DNA of 64,000 bases from Ischnura elegans (taxonomy: Eukaryota; Arthropoda; Insecta; Odonata; Coenagrionidae): assembly GCF_921293095.1 (NCBI RefSeq), contig NC_060252.1, positions 46,500,881 through 46,564,880 on the forward strand. The letters run 5' to 3'. This document shows, piece after piece, positions 14,701 through 26,700 of this stretch (within the stretch, counting starts at the first letter, position 1; each line of letters starts with the position of its first letter). Under the pieces are notes generated by a model, which had not been told where the DNA came from, searched no databases, and saw nothing but the letters and a program-made list of their open reading frames with translations. The position numbers and the translations under genes were made by a program.

Positions 14701-17700
14701 TCCAAGTGCATCCAAAATCACCACAGCAAAACTAACCTCTTTCACTGTATATTCAAAACTAAATTCATATATGAATTTCTTTCTGGAAACGGAATTTCCG
14801 AAAAAAGGTAAAAGGGACCGCACACGAGCAACGTGGGGTCATAAAAAGACCCTTTTCGCGACTACCGCATGGGGTGGACGGGCAAATACCAACCAGCTGC
14901 AGGCTGGTCGCCTGGTTGTAAAATCTATTTTGTCTTTGAGGTTAGAAGCAGGCTAATAGAGCCGTTTTACCCATCCAAGGGGTAAAATGCACGAGCGGAA
15001 TTGTCAGAGTTTCAAGTCAGCTAGTTTGTTTTCAGGAATTTTCTAAATAGTCACTAGTCAGTAAAAATGGATAGAGGAATGAATTCATTTACCTAAAGTG
15101 ACAACAAACCAACTTGAAATGAAATGGTAATAATTATGTTAGAATAAAACATACCCACAGCAAATATTTCATAGCGCTTTATGATGTACGCTGTGTCACG
15201 ACAATCCATGATCCCAGGGAGCAGCCGCGGACTGCGCGGCACGGTAAAAACATCGATGTTATTTAGTTTGTTGCCAACGGTCGCAGATTATTTCCGTGGA
15301 TGAAGACTCTAAAAGGCTTGATGCAATGACGATGTAAATATCTGAGAGCAACTCGGTGTCCTCCTTTTTATACAGCCACACACGGGCAAAAATGTTACTG
15401 AAATTAGCGTCCGCCATTTTGTACTGCATCGGTGATAAATATTACAAGACAGTAAAGAAATCGGGTTACAACAAAAGGAAAATAAATGTAGTAATAATAT
15501 ATCATAGCTTTTATTCAATAAATTTATTTAAAATGATTCACTATCCAACATCCGTCGAGTACGGCAATTCCCGTAGCCAGCAGCCAGCTCCGGGCGGTGC
15601 CGCACGTTCGAAAAATCGATCTTAATTTCGGCGTCGCAGGTGGTCGCAGCTGTACTTCCGATTATCATAATCTATATACTTTGTTGTATATGTGGTGTAA
15701 ATATCTCGAGGTAACTCGGTGATCCTTTTTTTAAAATCCTACATAAACACAAAAATTCGACGAAAAACAGGGTCCGCCATTTTGTATCGTATTGGTCACA
15801 AATACAACAATTAAGTCGTGAAAGTTGATGGTAATCGATGATAACAAACCGTTTAACAAATTTATAAATTTTTGTTGCTATTGAATTACTACTAAAGGTG
15901 TGACATTAGTTTAAACATGCTGAATTTCGAAAAAAATTCAAAGCGGGCAATTTCCGCCAAATATGTTCAACTTTGAGGCTATGTGTTTTATATAAAAAAT
16001 TAGCCTAAGAAAAATATTTTGCGTCAAAAAATGCACTAATGTGTTGGCAACAACTGTGCAAAGTTTCAACTTCCATACTCAAAAAAACCATTTTCGAGGT
16101 TTTGTCCAGCTTTTTTCGATTTCAGCCCACTGTGGGACGGCGCGCGGGTACGCTGGAGGCTTTCTTTCTTTGATCTCTAATATCAGGGGCGGTCTGGCAA
16201 GGTCGGCAATCGCCGAGGGCCCTAAGCTAAGGGGACCTCCAAAACTCGCGTCCATTGTGAAGCGTGTATGAAATGTGTAATGCTAAAAGACTCAGATTAT
16301 TTTCGCCAAATTTTTTTGCGATATGTATTAAAATTCTGAGTTTGCATTAGTTTCTTTATTTACAGTATGCTCAGTGTAAAGCTTTATATAAAAAAGTAAA
16401 TAAAACGAAGGTGTTATGAAATAAAAGACCTGATGCTTTTTTGAAAGGGTTATTTTAGAGTTTCATTTTAGATTTCAGTACAGTTTCAAGGATCAAATTC
16501 ACTAAATAGATAATAGAACCGTAATGCATTATTCAATTTTTTAAGCTGTGAAGTTCTCTCTTTTAATTGTATTTTTCCTTACGAAATTGCTATTTTTTAT
16601 TAACCTTAATCTAGTTATTATGAGCCAGAATAGCGTCAAAATCAATTTGCGGACATTCAATTTCCTAAAATTTTGCGGGGGAGGACTCCCGAATCCCTCG
16701 GTAAGGGGGCCCCACTATGAGCTACAGCCGAGGGGCCCTAATCACCCCAGACCGCCCCTGTCTACCATGTTAAGTTCATAGGGGAAACGTATCCTGGACC
16801 TTTTTCGGCAAATACTTCTGACCGACCAAATTTATGCCCAAGCGCAGGCCATCTCTTTCATCGGTTGCTATGAATGAGGATAGTTTTTTTTCCCGAGGAA
16901 TCAGCGTCAAGCCATTTCGTGTAGAAATGATCACGGGCGAAGCTCTAAATCCCCCTTTTATTTGGAATGAGTCATCGTCTTGCGTACTCCTGTGCCTGGT
17001 ACGTAGCCTTTATTTTTCTATTCCCGTCAGTCCCTCACGCACTTGACGGGGGTAACTTTTGTGTCTGCTTAGGGGGTGAATAGTGAGGTGGGGAAGAAAG
17101 GTATTAAGATAAGAGTGCTCAGTTTTGATCGGTAATAACAGCCGAGTACCTAGAGGTTAAATGTTGCCTTCGCGCTCTGTTAACCATGTGACCACGGACC
17201 GCTGCGGGCAATATTCCCACTGCAAAAAAGAATCTAGTCGTTGCCCTAAAAGATTCATTTGAAGAGAGGGCAATTTGTCAGATTCTATCATCATTGAACG
17301 TAAAAATGAATCGATCGTATCTATAACTCATATAGTGATGCCTGTATTGATATTTGCGGATCCAGAGATGAATTTATTTTGATATTGCATAATGTATAAT
17401 CGAGTTCATCAAACGCATAAGATTGGTTAACACGGGAACCATCTCGCCTAAGCCACTCCCGCATGCATCCGATATTGCCGGCCTCGGTGGCGCCGGGGTA
17501 AAGTCCCCGACTGCCAACCTAGAGGTCGCGGGTTCGAATCCCGCCTGGGTGGCTTGACTACCATCCAGGGCATGGATGTTTGTTAATGTCTAACAAGTTA
17601 ATTGTAAGAGAGGACAACTTTGTCCTAAATTCGCTTGTATAATAAAGACATATTATTATTATTATTATATTCTATTGCATTTCTTTCTGCTATTCTCTCC

Positions 17701-20700
17701 CTCCCCATTCTCTGCTAACCTCTAACACATTAAACATTCCATCCCCCTTCAGTACATACACAATTCATTCACACCTTCTACTCCCTCTCCACATCATCTA
17801 GCTTCATAGCATCTAGTGTAATACTCTCGCTAATCATTTCCCGCTTCTTTTCCATTCTGCCCGTCTCCATTCAATCGGCAACCACATTCGATTGGTGAGA
17901 GCGGCCACCGCTCCCCTCCCCGAAATTTCTGGAAATATTGACTTTATAGTAATCATGAAGTCGGATCTACAATCAAAAGTTTTTTTATTTCAATATTTTA
18001 TGTAAAAATGATTAAAAAATAGCGATGAATATTAAAAGCCACCTTTTAACGCACATCAGACGTAAAACGCATTATCGCTGAGAGGTAATGCATACCACCA
18101 AGGCGCAGCGGAAAATAATGAAACCCCTAAAACATTGGCTTTAATCTACCCCAGTTAAGAGACCTTTATGAATACTCTAATTTAATCTTATATTTTTTTG
18201 CCATGAATTTCATTAAATTATGGAATAGAAATCCCATTTAAATACAATTTTCACAATACTTTTCGTTGCAAGCTACTCGTGAACACTGCACTTTTTGGGA
18301 GAAATCTGTTTATTGTATAATGTAGTTATAAAATAGTAATATACCCCCAAACAAAATTCAGAGATCATTAAATATTTTCAGTTGAAAACTATGCAGAAAT
18401 CGTGAATTTATCGATTTTTACTATCGTAAAGAGACACTGTTGACAGATAATACCGCGGCACAAAGTATATGGAGAGTCGAATCGTGGTATTATCGTGGGT
18501 GTACGTAAATTTTTTTTTGTCATTTCTCTAAAAAAATGCTCGCCAAAGACGATGCATTTTCACCGAAATATTGTCTGTGTAATAATATATAATCTACTAT
18601 TATTATTATTATTATTATTATATATTACTATTTTTCATAATAGAAGGTATAGTAACATATGTAGTCTTATTGGATCCAAAATCTGTAATAGGGTTGTTCA
18701 CCAATTTTTTTTTACTATCTTAAGTGAAAGTGCACACCGAGAGGATACCGGCGGCAGTTTCAGCGCTTTTCTATTCAAAAATTTAATCCCAAAAAGGGTA
18801 AGCGAAAAGTGTGGAATCCGAGGGCCGGCTCAAACGCTCCGAGAGCGCACGATGGTTGCCGAAGGCATGCTGACGTCACACACAGCGAACTTCTCGCGGA
18901 ACCCGTCAACCCCGTCGAAAAACCTGTGACCCTGCGTCAGAGAAGACACAACGAGGGTGAAAATGGAGGAAATTAGGAAGAAGGCGTATATACTATATTG
19001 CTTTCTACCGCTTTGTAATTCTACCACAATAAGAAATCCGGGAAAACGTTTTATTGCTGTGCCTCTTAATTCTCGTGTGCGAAGGAAATGGTTAACTACA
19101 GCAATGCGAGATGACCAAAAACATCAACGGCAAGACATCTTATTATTGCTATGAAGGTTATTTTAATGTTAGTGTTAAATTTATACTAAATGCCAGCATT
19201 ACAACGTCAGTTAACGTGATTTATTGTTTTACCTGCGGTCTTCCAAAATAAGTCGAACGGACGAAAACAATTTTAATTTAAGTTATTTGAAGGGAAATAA
19301 TTTATGAAGATTAAGAACAATGTTTATGCTACTATTCAATGAACACCGAAGTTAATTGATCCTAACTTAGTCTTAGATTTAATACACTAGATATTGCCAT
19401 ACAGTAACCAAACATAATGTTTATTGATGAAATATTCTCGAGCACATTCTCAGCCGAGAGTTTTGGAGTTGGTGAAAACAATAATATAACTGACTTAATA
19501 ATGAAGTTACCCCAAGAGGTACTTAGAAATACCTAATGATCCAATGTACGTCGTTGATTTGCCCTCTGGAATATTTAAGATTGCCACCAGAGACATTTTC
19601 ATCACCATCATCAAAATTAAATTAAATGACAACTTAAAGAGGTTAGGAGACCAATTACAAATCAGTAAGACAAGAGTTTCTTCTACTATCCACACAATTT
19701 TACCTCTTATTTCACATCGCTTAAAAAATTGAATATTTTTTCCGAAGCATAACAAATTTGATCTACCTTTGTCTTTTAAGCAAATTACAGCAATGTACAG
19801 TATATAATTGAATGTTTTGAAATTCAAATTCAAAATCCCTCTGATCCAATAAATCAAGCTTTGACATGGAGTGAGTATAATAATATAAAAATGTAATGCT
19901 ATCAAGTATTTAGTACCTTGTGAACCAAATGAATTTGTAAATTTTGTTCCGCTGGGTATGGCGGAAGAATAAGTGACAAAAATTATTTTTCCTATGGTTT
20001 CTTCTGATTTTGTGCTCAGGACAAACTCTCTCTTTCATAGTGTATATATTATTCTCTTTTAAGTTGGATATAGCAAACTGCTGAATCGCCGTATTCTTTT
20101 CTGGCAGCGCTGAAATAGTTATCAACCCTTAGACCCATAGCACACGCCGATTTTGGACGGCCGTCAACATTCCAATGGTGAACAATGGAAGGGTATGGGA
20201 GCTTGCACACTGACCGACCGCGTACCGGCACCGGTAAAAAGTCGGTTAGCTACCGGCCAATGCCACTGCGGATCCCCTGCGCCAGCTCAACAACAAAGCA
20301 ACTTATCTTTTGACCTGTGAAAATCCGGCGTGTGTGCAAGCAGCGCTTCACCGGTAAAATATCGGCCGGTATTGTACCGGCCATCCAAAATCGGTGCGTG
20401 TGCAAGGGGCCTTATAGTAACATTCACAATAATAAATATTTACAATAATTCGCCATTCCATATCATGATTCAGACAAATCTGAGACGAACGAAGGTGATT
20501 ATTTTACGGTATTAGTTCCCTAATGTCACCTAAGTTTTTATAGGCTATAAATTATCAAAAGCCTTTATAACTAAAAAAACGAGCATTGCGTGACATGGAT
20601 TTATGATATAACGAGTCGATGGGCGCTTGAATTCATCAAGCGGGTTTTGGAGAGGAGTGGGAACATATTTGTGTCACGTGCGTTCAAGTATTGGGTCCAT

Positions 20701-23700
20701 AAGTTGCTTAAAAAGGGAAAGAAAACACTTACAATATCGTTGTAATAGATGAAATAGACGGAGGATACGCTCTTTTGCTCTCAACAATACTTAAGATATA
20801 ATATGAAATGTCTGGAGAGCCATTCAGCGTTTACTAGGGGATAATTCGAATAAAAATGGAAGCCAAGGTTGAGTAAATCGTAACAAAATTAAGTATTTGA
20901 TGCAAAATATACTCATCAGTACGATTAACATATTTAACAGTGCTATCATAATTAATATGCATTGACTCCTAACTTGCCTGCTTGACTCCTTGAATTTCCG
21001 GAGCGCTAAAAATGTCATTACTGCGTATTTAGATATTTTTATTGCCTTGCCCTCTATTTATTAATGATGAAAAATGAGCATCGGAGCACTCATATTAGGC
21101 ACAGTATTAGAATTAGCCCTCACAAAACCACAATCCGAAGGCATTTCTCACTACGGCATCCACAAATTCAAGCACGGCTCGGATAACGGCGTTCACCGAA
21201 AGCGTGCAGTCAGCGAAGTAGCTGTGTGTGACGTCACAGCCATTCGAGCCTGACTTCCCGCCGAAACTGGCCGTTTCAAAGGCGCACAAATTTCAACGGA
21301 GCACTGAAGAAAATGTAATGCACCTATTGCAGAAATTTTTTCACCAATGTGAATTATTAGCCAAAACTCACCGTTATCATCTACTTAAATGGGTATTTTC
21401 GTTTGAGGTTAACACCCCTATTGCTGTAGACCCCTTTCAGCGGAGGATATTGTAAGGACTTTGCACTGGTCGGCAGTGAAACTGTTTTGCAGCCGACAGA
21501 ATTACCGACAGGTAGATGTGTTTTTGTCTCTCTGGCCTATAGTTTCAACTTTACAATTGTTGCGCATAGAACTAGAATGTTTTTGTTGTTTTGGGTCGCC
21601 TACTTCGCACGTTGTTTTATGACCATCCTTGTCGCATCTAGTGGGCTGGGTAACCGGCAGACTTGGTAGGGTATCTGAAGGTGTAGGGGAATTCTTTAGT
21701 TTGGAAATATAAAACATAGTTTTCGAGCTTTTTAAACGTTAGGTACCTTCTATGTTTCAATAGATTTCTTACTTTTGCCCTTAAAAATAAACTGAATGAT
21801 TAGAATGTAAAAGAATGTACTGGCAGACTCTACTCTGTACTCTCCTCGATGAACCCAAGTAGGGGTTGGATCACCTCTGAAAGATTTTCTCCCACCACCA
21901 GTAACCCGTGCCCCCCGCGCGGTCAGTCCTCTTAATTGATTTATCTCTAAGGCGCGCTGTGACCACTAATCACTCTCAACCCACAATCCGGGCTAAAAGA
22001 CATTTAGTGGGGCTGCAAAATTTTCTACCTGCCTCGGTAGAAAGAGAAGGCAAGAAGGGCAATATCCCCGAGAGCAGAGGGGTGAAGCACGGGCTCAGCC
22101 GGGGGTAGCTCCCGGCCACAACGAGGTGTTCCGTAGGATCTACTTGTACACAGGCTCATCCGTATTCTGCACAATTTACCTGGTAGATAAGGACGTCCAT
22201 TTTCCATTCAGTGCCCAAAGCTGCCTTGAGCGCAACTGTCTATATTCCGCACATTACCCAAAACCCAACTTTCTGGACCACGAGCGTCCTAACTTCGCAT
22301 ATTTCTGCTTAGCCATCGGCGAAAGGTCGTCTATTGGATCGTTATTTTAAGGTATATAGTTATATATGTCTGGTATCTATAGGCAGAAAACATCTTGATT
22401 TTTTTGTGAAAAAAGTTTTTGTTTGTTGGTCGATGCATATATTAGACAAGATCGACCATATACACATAGAGTGTTTAGCGACAAAGACAATAGACAGCGG
22501 CGCGCCGAGCGTGTGTTGGTTTCCGCGGCCGTGTTATATTTCATTTCTTTCAGTTTATCATGCTGTCTAATTCAGTTTCTCTAATATGTCACAAGTAAAA
22601 TAGCATCAGTTTAATTGTAACTGCTATTTGCACATCCATTAACGAAATTTAAAAAAGAGCCCCCGAACATTATAATAGCTGATGAGTCCCGGGATATCTC
22701 GGATATATTGGGGAGAAATGTCGGCAATGCGTGATACTGCGTGTTTTCCGGGAGTAAGTTAGCCTTTATTTGGCCAGTGCGTCATGAATGAACTGCGTGT
22801 ATTAACTTCAGCTTTAAAAAACAGTAAAATGATTACGGTGTGTTTGTTTTTATTGAAAAGCGGTATTTTTATGTGATACTGGATTTCGGAATGGAATCCT
22901 AACCAAGGAAACAGAGCACTTTCCCTTTACCTCGCAATTTCATTGTTTTATCATAGCAGTAGATCAGTAATTTTTCTTTTTAAGCCATTATTACGGCGAA
23001 AAACGAATTAAATTTGCACGCATTATAAAGTGTACGACCCCACATTGATGTAGTAGATCTTATAGATCGTAAAGAGTTTTTTCAAAATTATACGCAACAT
23101 TTTCGCGACTTCTATCGTGTCACTAATTTTGTATTTATAAAATCCAAACTCTTCCTCATACCTCGAGGAAATTTTGCCCGAGGACGTTTGAATCGAATTC
23201 ATAACATTCGCATGCTTTTTAGATTTTTATAGCTTTTTTAAATTATTTTTTTATTATCCCATTTCGGATAAAAGAAACTTTAAAAGAAATAAAATTTTAC
23301 TGTGAGAAAATTCGCGGTTTTGAAGCATCTCCCGTAGCCAAAGGAAAAGCATTAAAAAAACTAATAAACTTCTTCGGCATTTCTTGTCAAAATTATCAAA
23401 ATTTGCATTGGCGATATTTCCCTGTCATATACCTACCGGTGATATAATTACTGCGGGTGTACCTTTGGTGACGTGTAGAAATTTCAACTGGTCATTAATA
23501 AATTATTTTATTGCCATAACGATCGTCAGTCATCAATTTAGAAATTGGTTAGACGCAGCTCTCCTTCCATCAGCTAGTCTTTTAACATTCACATATTTTT
23601 CCGTTTTACATTCCTCATCATTTGCTCTATATATCTCACCTGAGGCTTTCCTCTGGCGTTCTTTCATTCCACCTGTCCGTCGATGATTATTTTCGTCAGA

Positions 23701-26700
23701 AAATCGTGCCTCATGATGTGGCCGATTAAGTTGTCCTCTTTATTTTATGAACAGGAAAAATTCTCGCACAGGTGGAATGCAGAGGTCAATGCGTAATATT
23801 TTGTGAAACCCAGTAAAGGCGCTGTTTGGGTCATGGAAATGGGTGATGTGGTTCGTACAATAGCAGTCCTACGCATTAGAGTTAAGTAGATTATACAATA
23901 GACAAGTACTTAGGATTCGAAGGAGACGCGCAGTCAATGGTTTCTTGAAATATATAATTGAAAATTGTGATTGAAAAAATAATACCTTATTTTATCCTTC
24001 TATATCCAACCCTCTCCTACATTGGGCTTTAAGTTTAAAAAGATACTCGGTTATAAACTTTACTTAAACTTTTACTTACCTGTTCAGGTTACATTATTGC
24101 TTTATAAAATAGGTACTTGCCATGATAAAATATCATGATAAAATCTCTATGCATTTGAATTACATCGACTCGATCTCCAAGACGCCGGCGACAAAGTTTT
24201 AACCCGGTCACATTTTTAGGAGAGTCGAAGAGCGAGGAAAATACAATCGTAGGTAAGCTATCAAAGCCTACTTAAATTTTCAATTCGCCTTCAAAAAAAT
24301 TTTAATTTCAAGGCATCACTTTTTAATACTTCCCTCGAATTAAAGTATTATGAACTCATCTAATCTCTCTTTTAATCTAACGTTTTAGAGGTGTGTAAGT
24401 TTCCTAGTATTCATTTTCGAGGAATCGCTCGCAGAATTAATATGATAAGAATGTCAGACCCACCAAAGGGGATCGTATTTTCGGAGTGAATCTCTCACAT
24501 TCATCACTCTCTCTCATTTGGGTCCCACCTCCTCGCATGTCGATAGTGGGACGGTTCAAGCTCCAGGCTTTTGGTTTTGGGAACCGATCCGACGGAGGCA
24601 TAAAAACTGTGGTTAGTTAATAATCATTACCGATGCAGTGCGTGGTCTATCCTCCTGAGTGGCTATTGTCCAAAGGTGCCCAGCGCCGTGGCGAGCCTTG
24701 CTTCCTTTCTTGAAGTGAGGGTTGATGGAGAGGTTGTGCCGCACTGAATTTTTCCACCGATCATCGTTGGCCTTGTAGAAGGGGAAGTGCTCCCTGCGGG
24801 GAAAAAATACCATTATCAACGTCGGTTTATCCAACGGATGTATATTCCGTATTTTATCCAAGAAAAAAGTTTCAATTTCAATACACTAGATAGTGGATGG
24901 GGCACAGATAGCACAGGTAAGGGGCTAATACATGATGAGTGAAAAGATAATAATGTAAAAATATTAACGTAACGATAGTGAATCTGCGAATTCTATAAAG
25001 CGGTAGTCCTATATCAGATACGCCTAAGACTATTTTTGTCGACAAATGTCGAGTTTATGATGACGAAATCGCCATTTTCCATAAAGGAGGAACGGTTACG
25101 ATTAAGCTGCTTTCGTAGCTGAATGCTGTTTTTAAGGAAAAGTTATTATTTTGTCTAATAGTCTTAATTATGAATTTCAAGATACAAAATTAAGCGTTTT
25201 TTTTATTATGTTTAGATATCCTCAAGAATGCAAAACTGCCCGGTGAAACGCCCACCGCTGTGGTATTTCAGATATGTGCTAAAAACAGTAACTGTGATGA
25301 TATCTACGGTTAAATTTGCTTTCTTTCAACTTTTTAACTAGCTCAAAGTGCCAATTATTATTTTCAAAGTGTCTAGTTACCTAATGTTATGAGTTCCTTT
25401 ACAGCTAATTTTGATAAAACTTTTTAAAATTCTTCGAAAAAAAAAGGTTGATGTACGATAATAATTTATAAAGTGGTTGATGTACGATAATAATTTATAA
25501 AGTGCTTTTACTGTTGCTATCATTCTGTTTAAATAATAGTTTAATCTAACTGGTTATTACCCTCAAAAACCAATGAGTAGATTACAATTTACACTAACAA
25601 TTTTGAAAATGTAATGATTAAAGGAAAAAAAATATGGAAAACGCTGTCGTTACCGTTATTTTGACTCAAGTGACCTCCATCTCTAAGGTGTAAAATTTTT
25701 GTAATGCTGCGGAACGATATTACTTAATTAACCTAATTCTGAGTCAGATATGGAGCCCTAAAATGAGAAATAAGCAGGAAGTTTTCTAAAGGGTGAGGAA
25801 GATAACGAAAGATGTGAAATGGACGAGCAGAAAGATGAATGAAGAAGTGCTAGTAATGATGGGAGAAGTAGGGAAACTGCTGGATGCAATATGAAGGAGA
25901 GAATGTGTGTATGTAGCATCTGCTTCGCGGATTTTCGTAAGAATTCTTTAATGTGTAAGAAGCTTATCAAGACTGACTTAGCCTCTTTACGGCTCACAAC
26001 GGGGACTAAAAAGTCGAATACAGAAAGTCACATAAAGACCAAAACATGCGTAATGCCCATAACAAAAGTAAACTGATTATATTGAGAATACGACAAAGGA
26101 AAATAACAGCCGTTCTGAGCAAACCTACATCTAAGTAAGAACCTACATCTGGAGTATGCTCCTATACGGAAGTGAGGCATGGACAATGACCGCAGCGGAG
26201 AAAGCAAGAATAGAGGCCTTTGAAATGTGGTGCTACAGAAGAATGATGAAAATCAAATGGATCGACCGAGTTAGTAACGAGGAAGTCCTAAGAAGGGTAG
26301 GAGAGAAGAGAAGCCTCATGAAAACCTTAATAAGAAGACGGAACAACCTTTTAGGCCACATCTTGAGACATGATGGCCTGATGAAGACAATCGTCGAAGG
26401 TCAGGTGGAAGGCAAGAATGGAAAAGGAAGACCTCGAACAAAATATATGGAACAAGTAAAGAGAGATGTGAAAGAGAAGAAATAAGTAGGAGTGAAAAGA
26501 TTAGCTGATAGGAGAACTGAGTGGAGAGCTGCGTCAAACCAATCCTAGGATTGTTGACCAGTGATGATGATGATGATGATCTGAGCAAAGAGAAGGTAAT
26601 AAAGACCGTGGTAAGGGAAGAATGTTGGGTGATTGAGGAAAGAGGAAGGAAGGAAAATGAGTTCATAAATGGAATTAAGAATAAATATACTCCCTTAAAC

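Larger units (their letters stand above)
11920..16134 (-). mobile_element. Transib DNA transposon relic with 967-bp terminal inverted repeats
   Basis: The two ends are exact reverse complements beginning CACAGTGGGCTGAAATCG. They are flanked by the 5-bp direct repeat GGACG (11915-11919 and 16135-16139). Transib transposons are known for 5-bp GC-rich target duplications and ends resembling the RAG recombination signal. The inverted arms are 11920-12886 and 15168-16134. The interior carries a minus-strand Transib/RAG1-type transposase relic. The identical frames of 89 and 69 codons found in both arms only reflect the repeat and are not genes. The element is inactive because the transposase lacks its centre, but intact ends could in principle have been used by an enzyme supplied elsewhere. 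Confidence 0.85.
5480..24630 (-). other. Forkhead intron 3 (19 kb), overview
   Basis: The intron holds transposon debris described separately: a pogo-type MITE (5586-6263), a hAT end (9819), a tRNA-like block (10374), a LINE scrap (11636), the Transib relic (11920-16134), a hAT MITE (16184-16760), a SINE (17477) and a Harbinger-type MITE (20132-20411). I see nothing identifiable in 6264-9400 or 22350-24630. The stretches 9420-9720 and 21840-22330 are less A+T-rich and may be unrecognised repeats. Perfect TGACGTCA sites occur near 18870 and 21232. Confidence 0.5.

Noticed and set aside
17477-17553. A functional tRNA gene at the SINE head
   Set aside because: The acceptor stem has a mismatch, and the sequence continues into a SINE body with an ATT-type tail, so it is a tRNA-derived retroposon.
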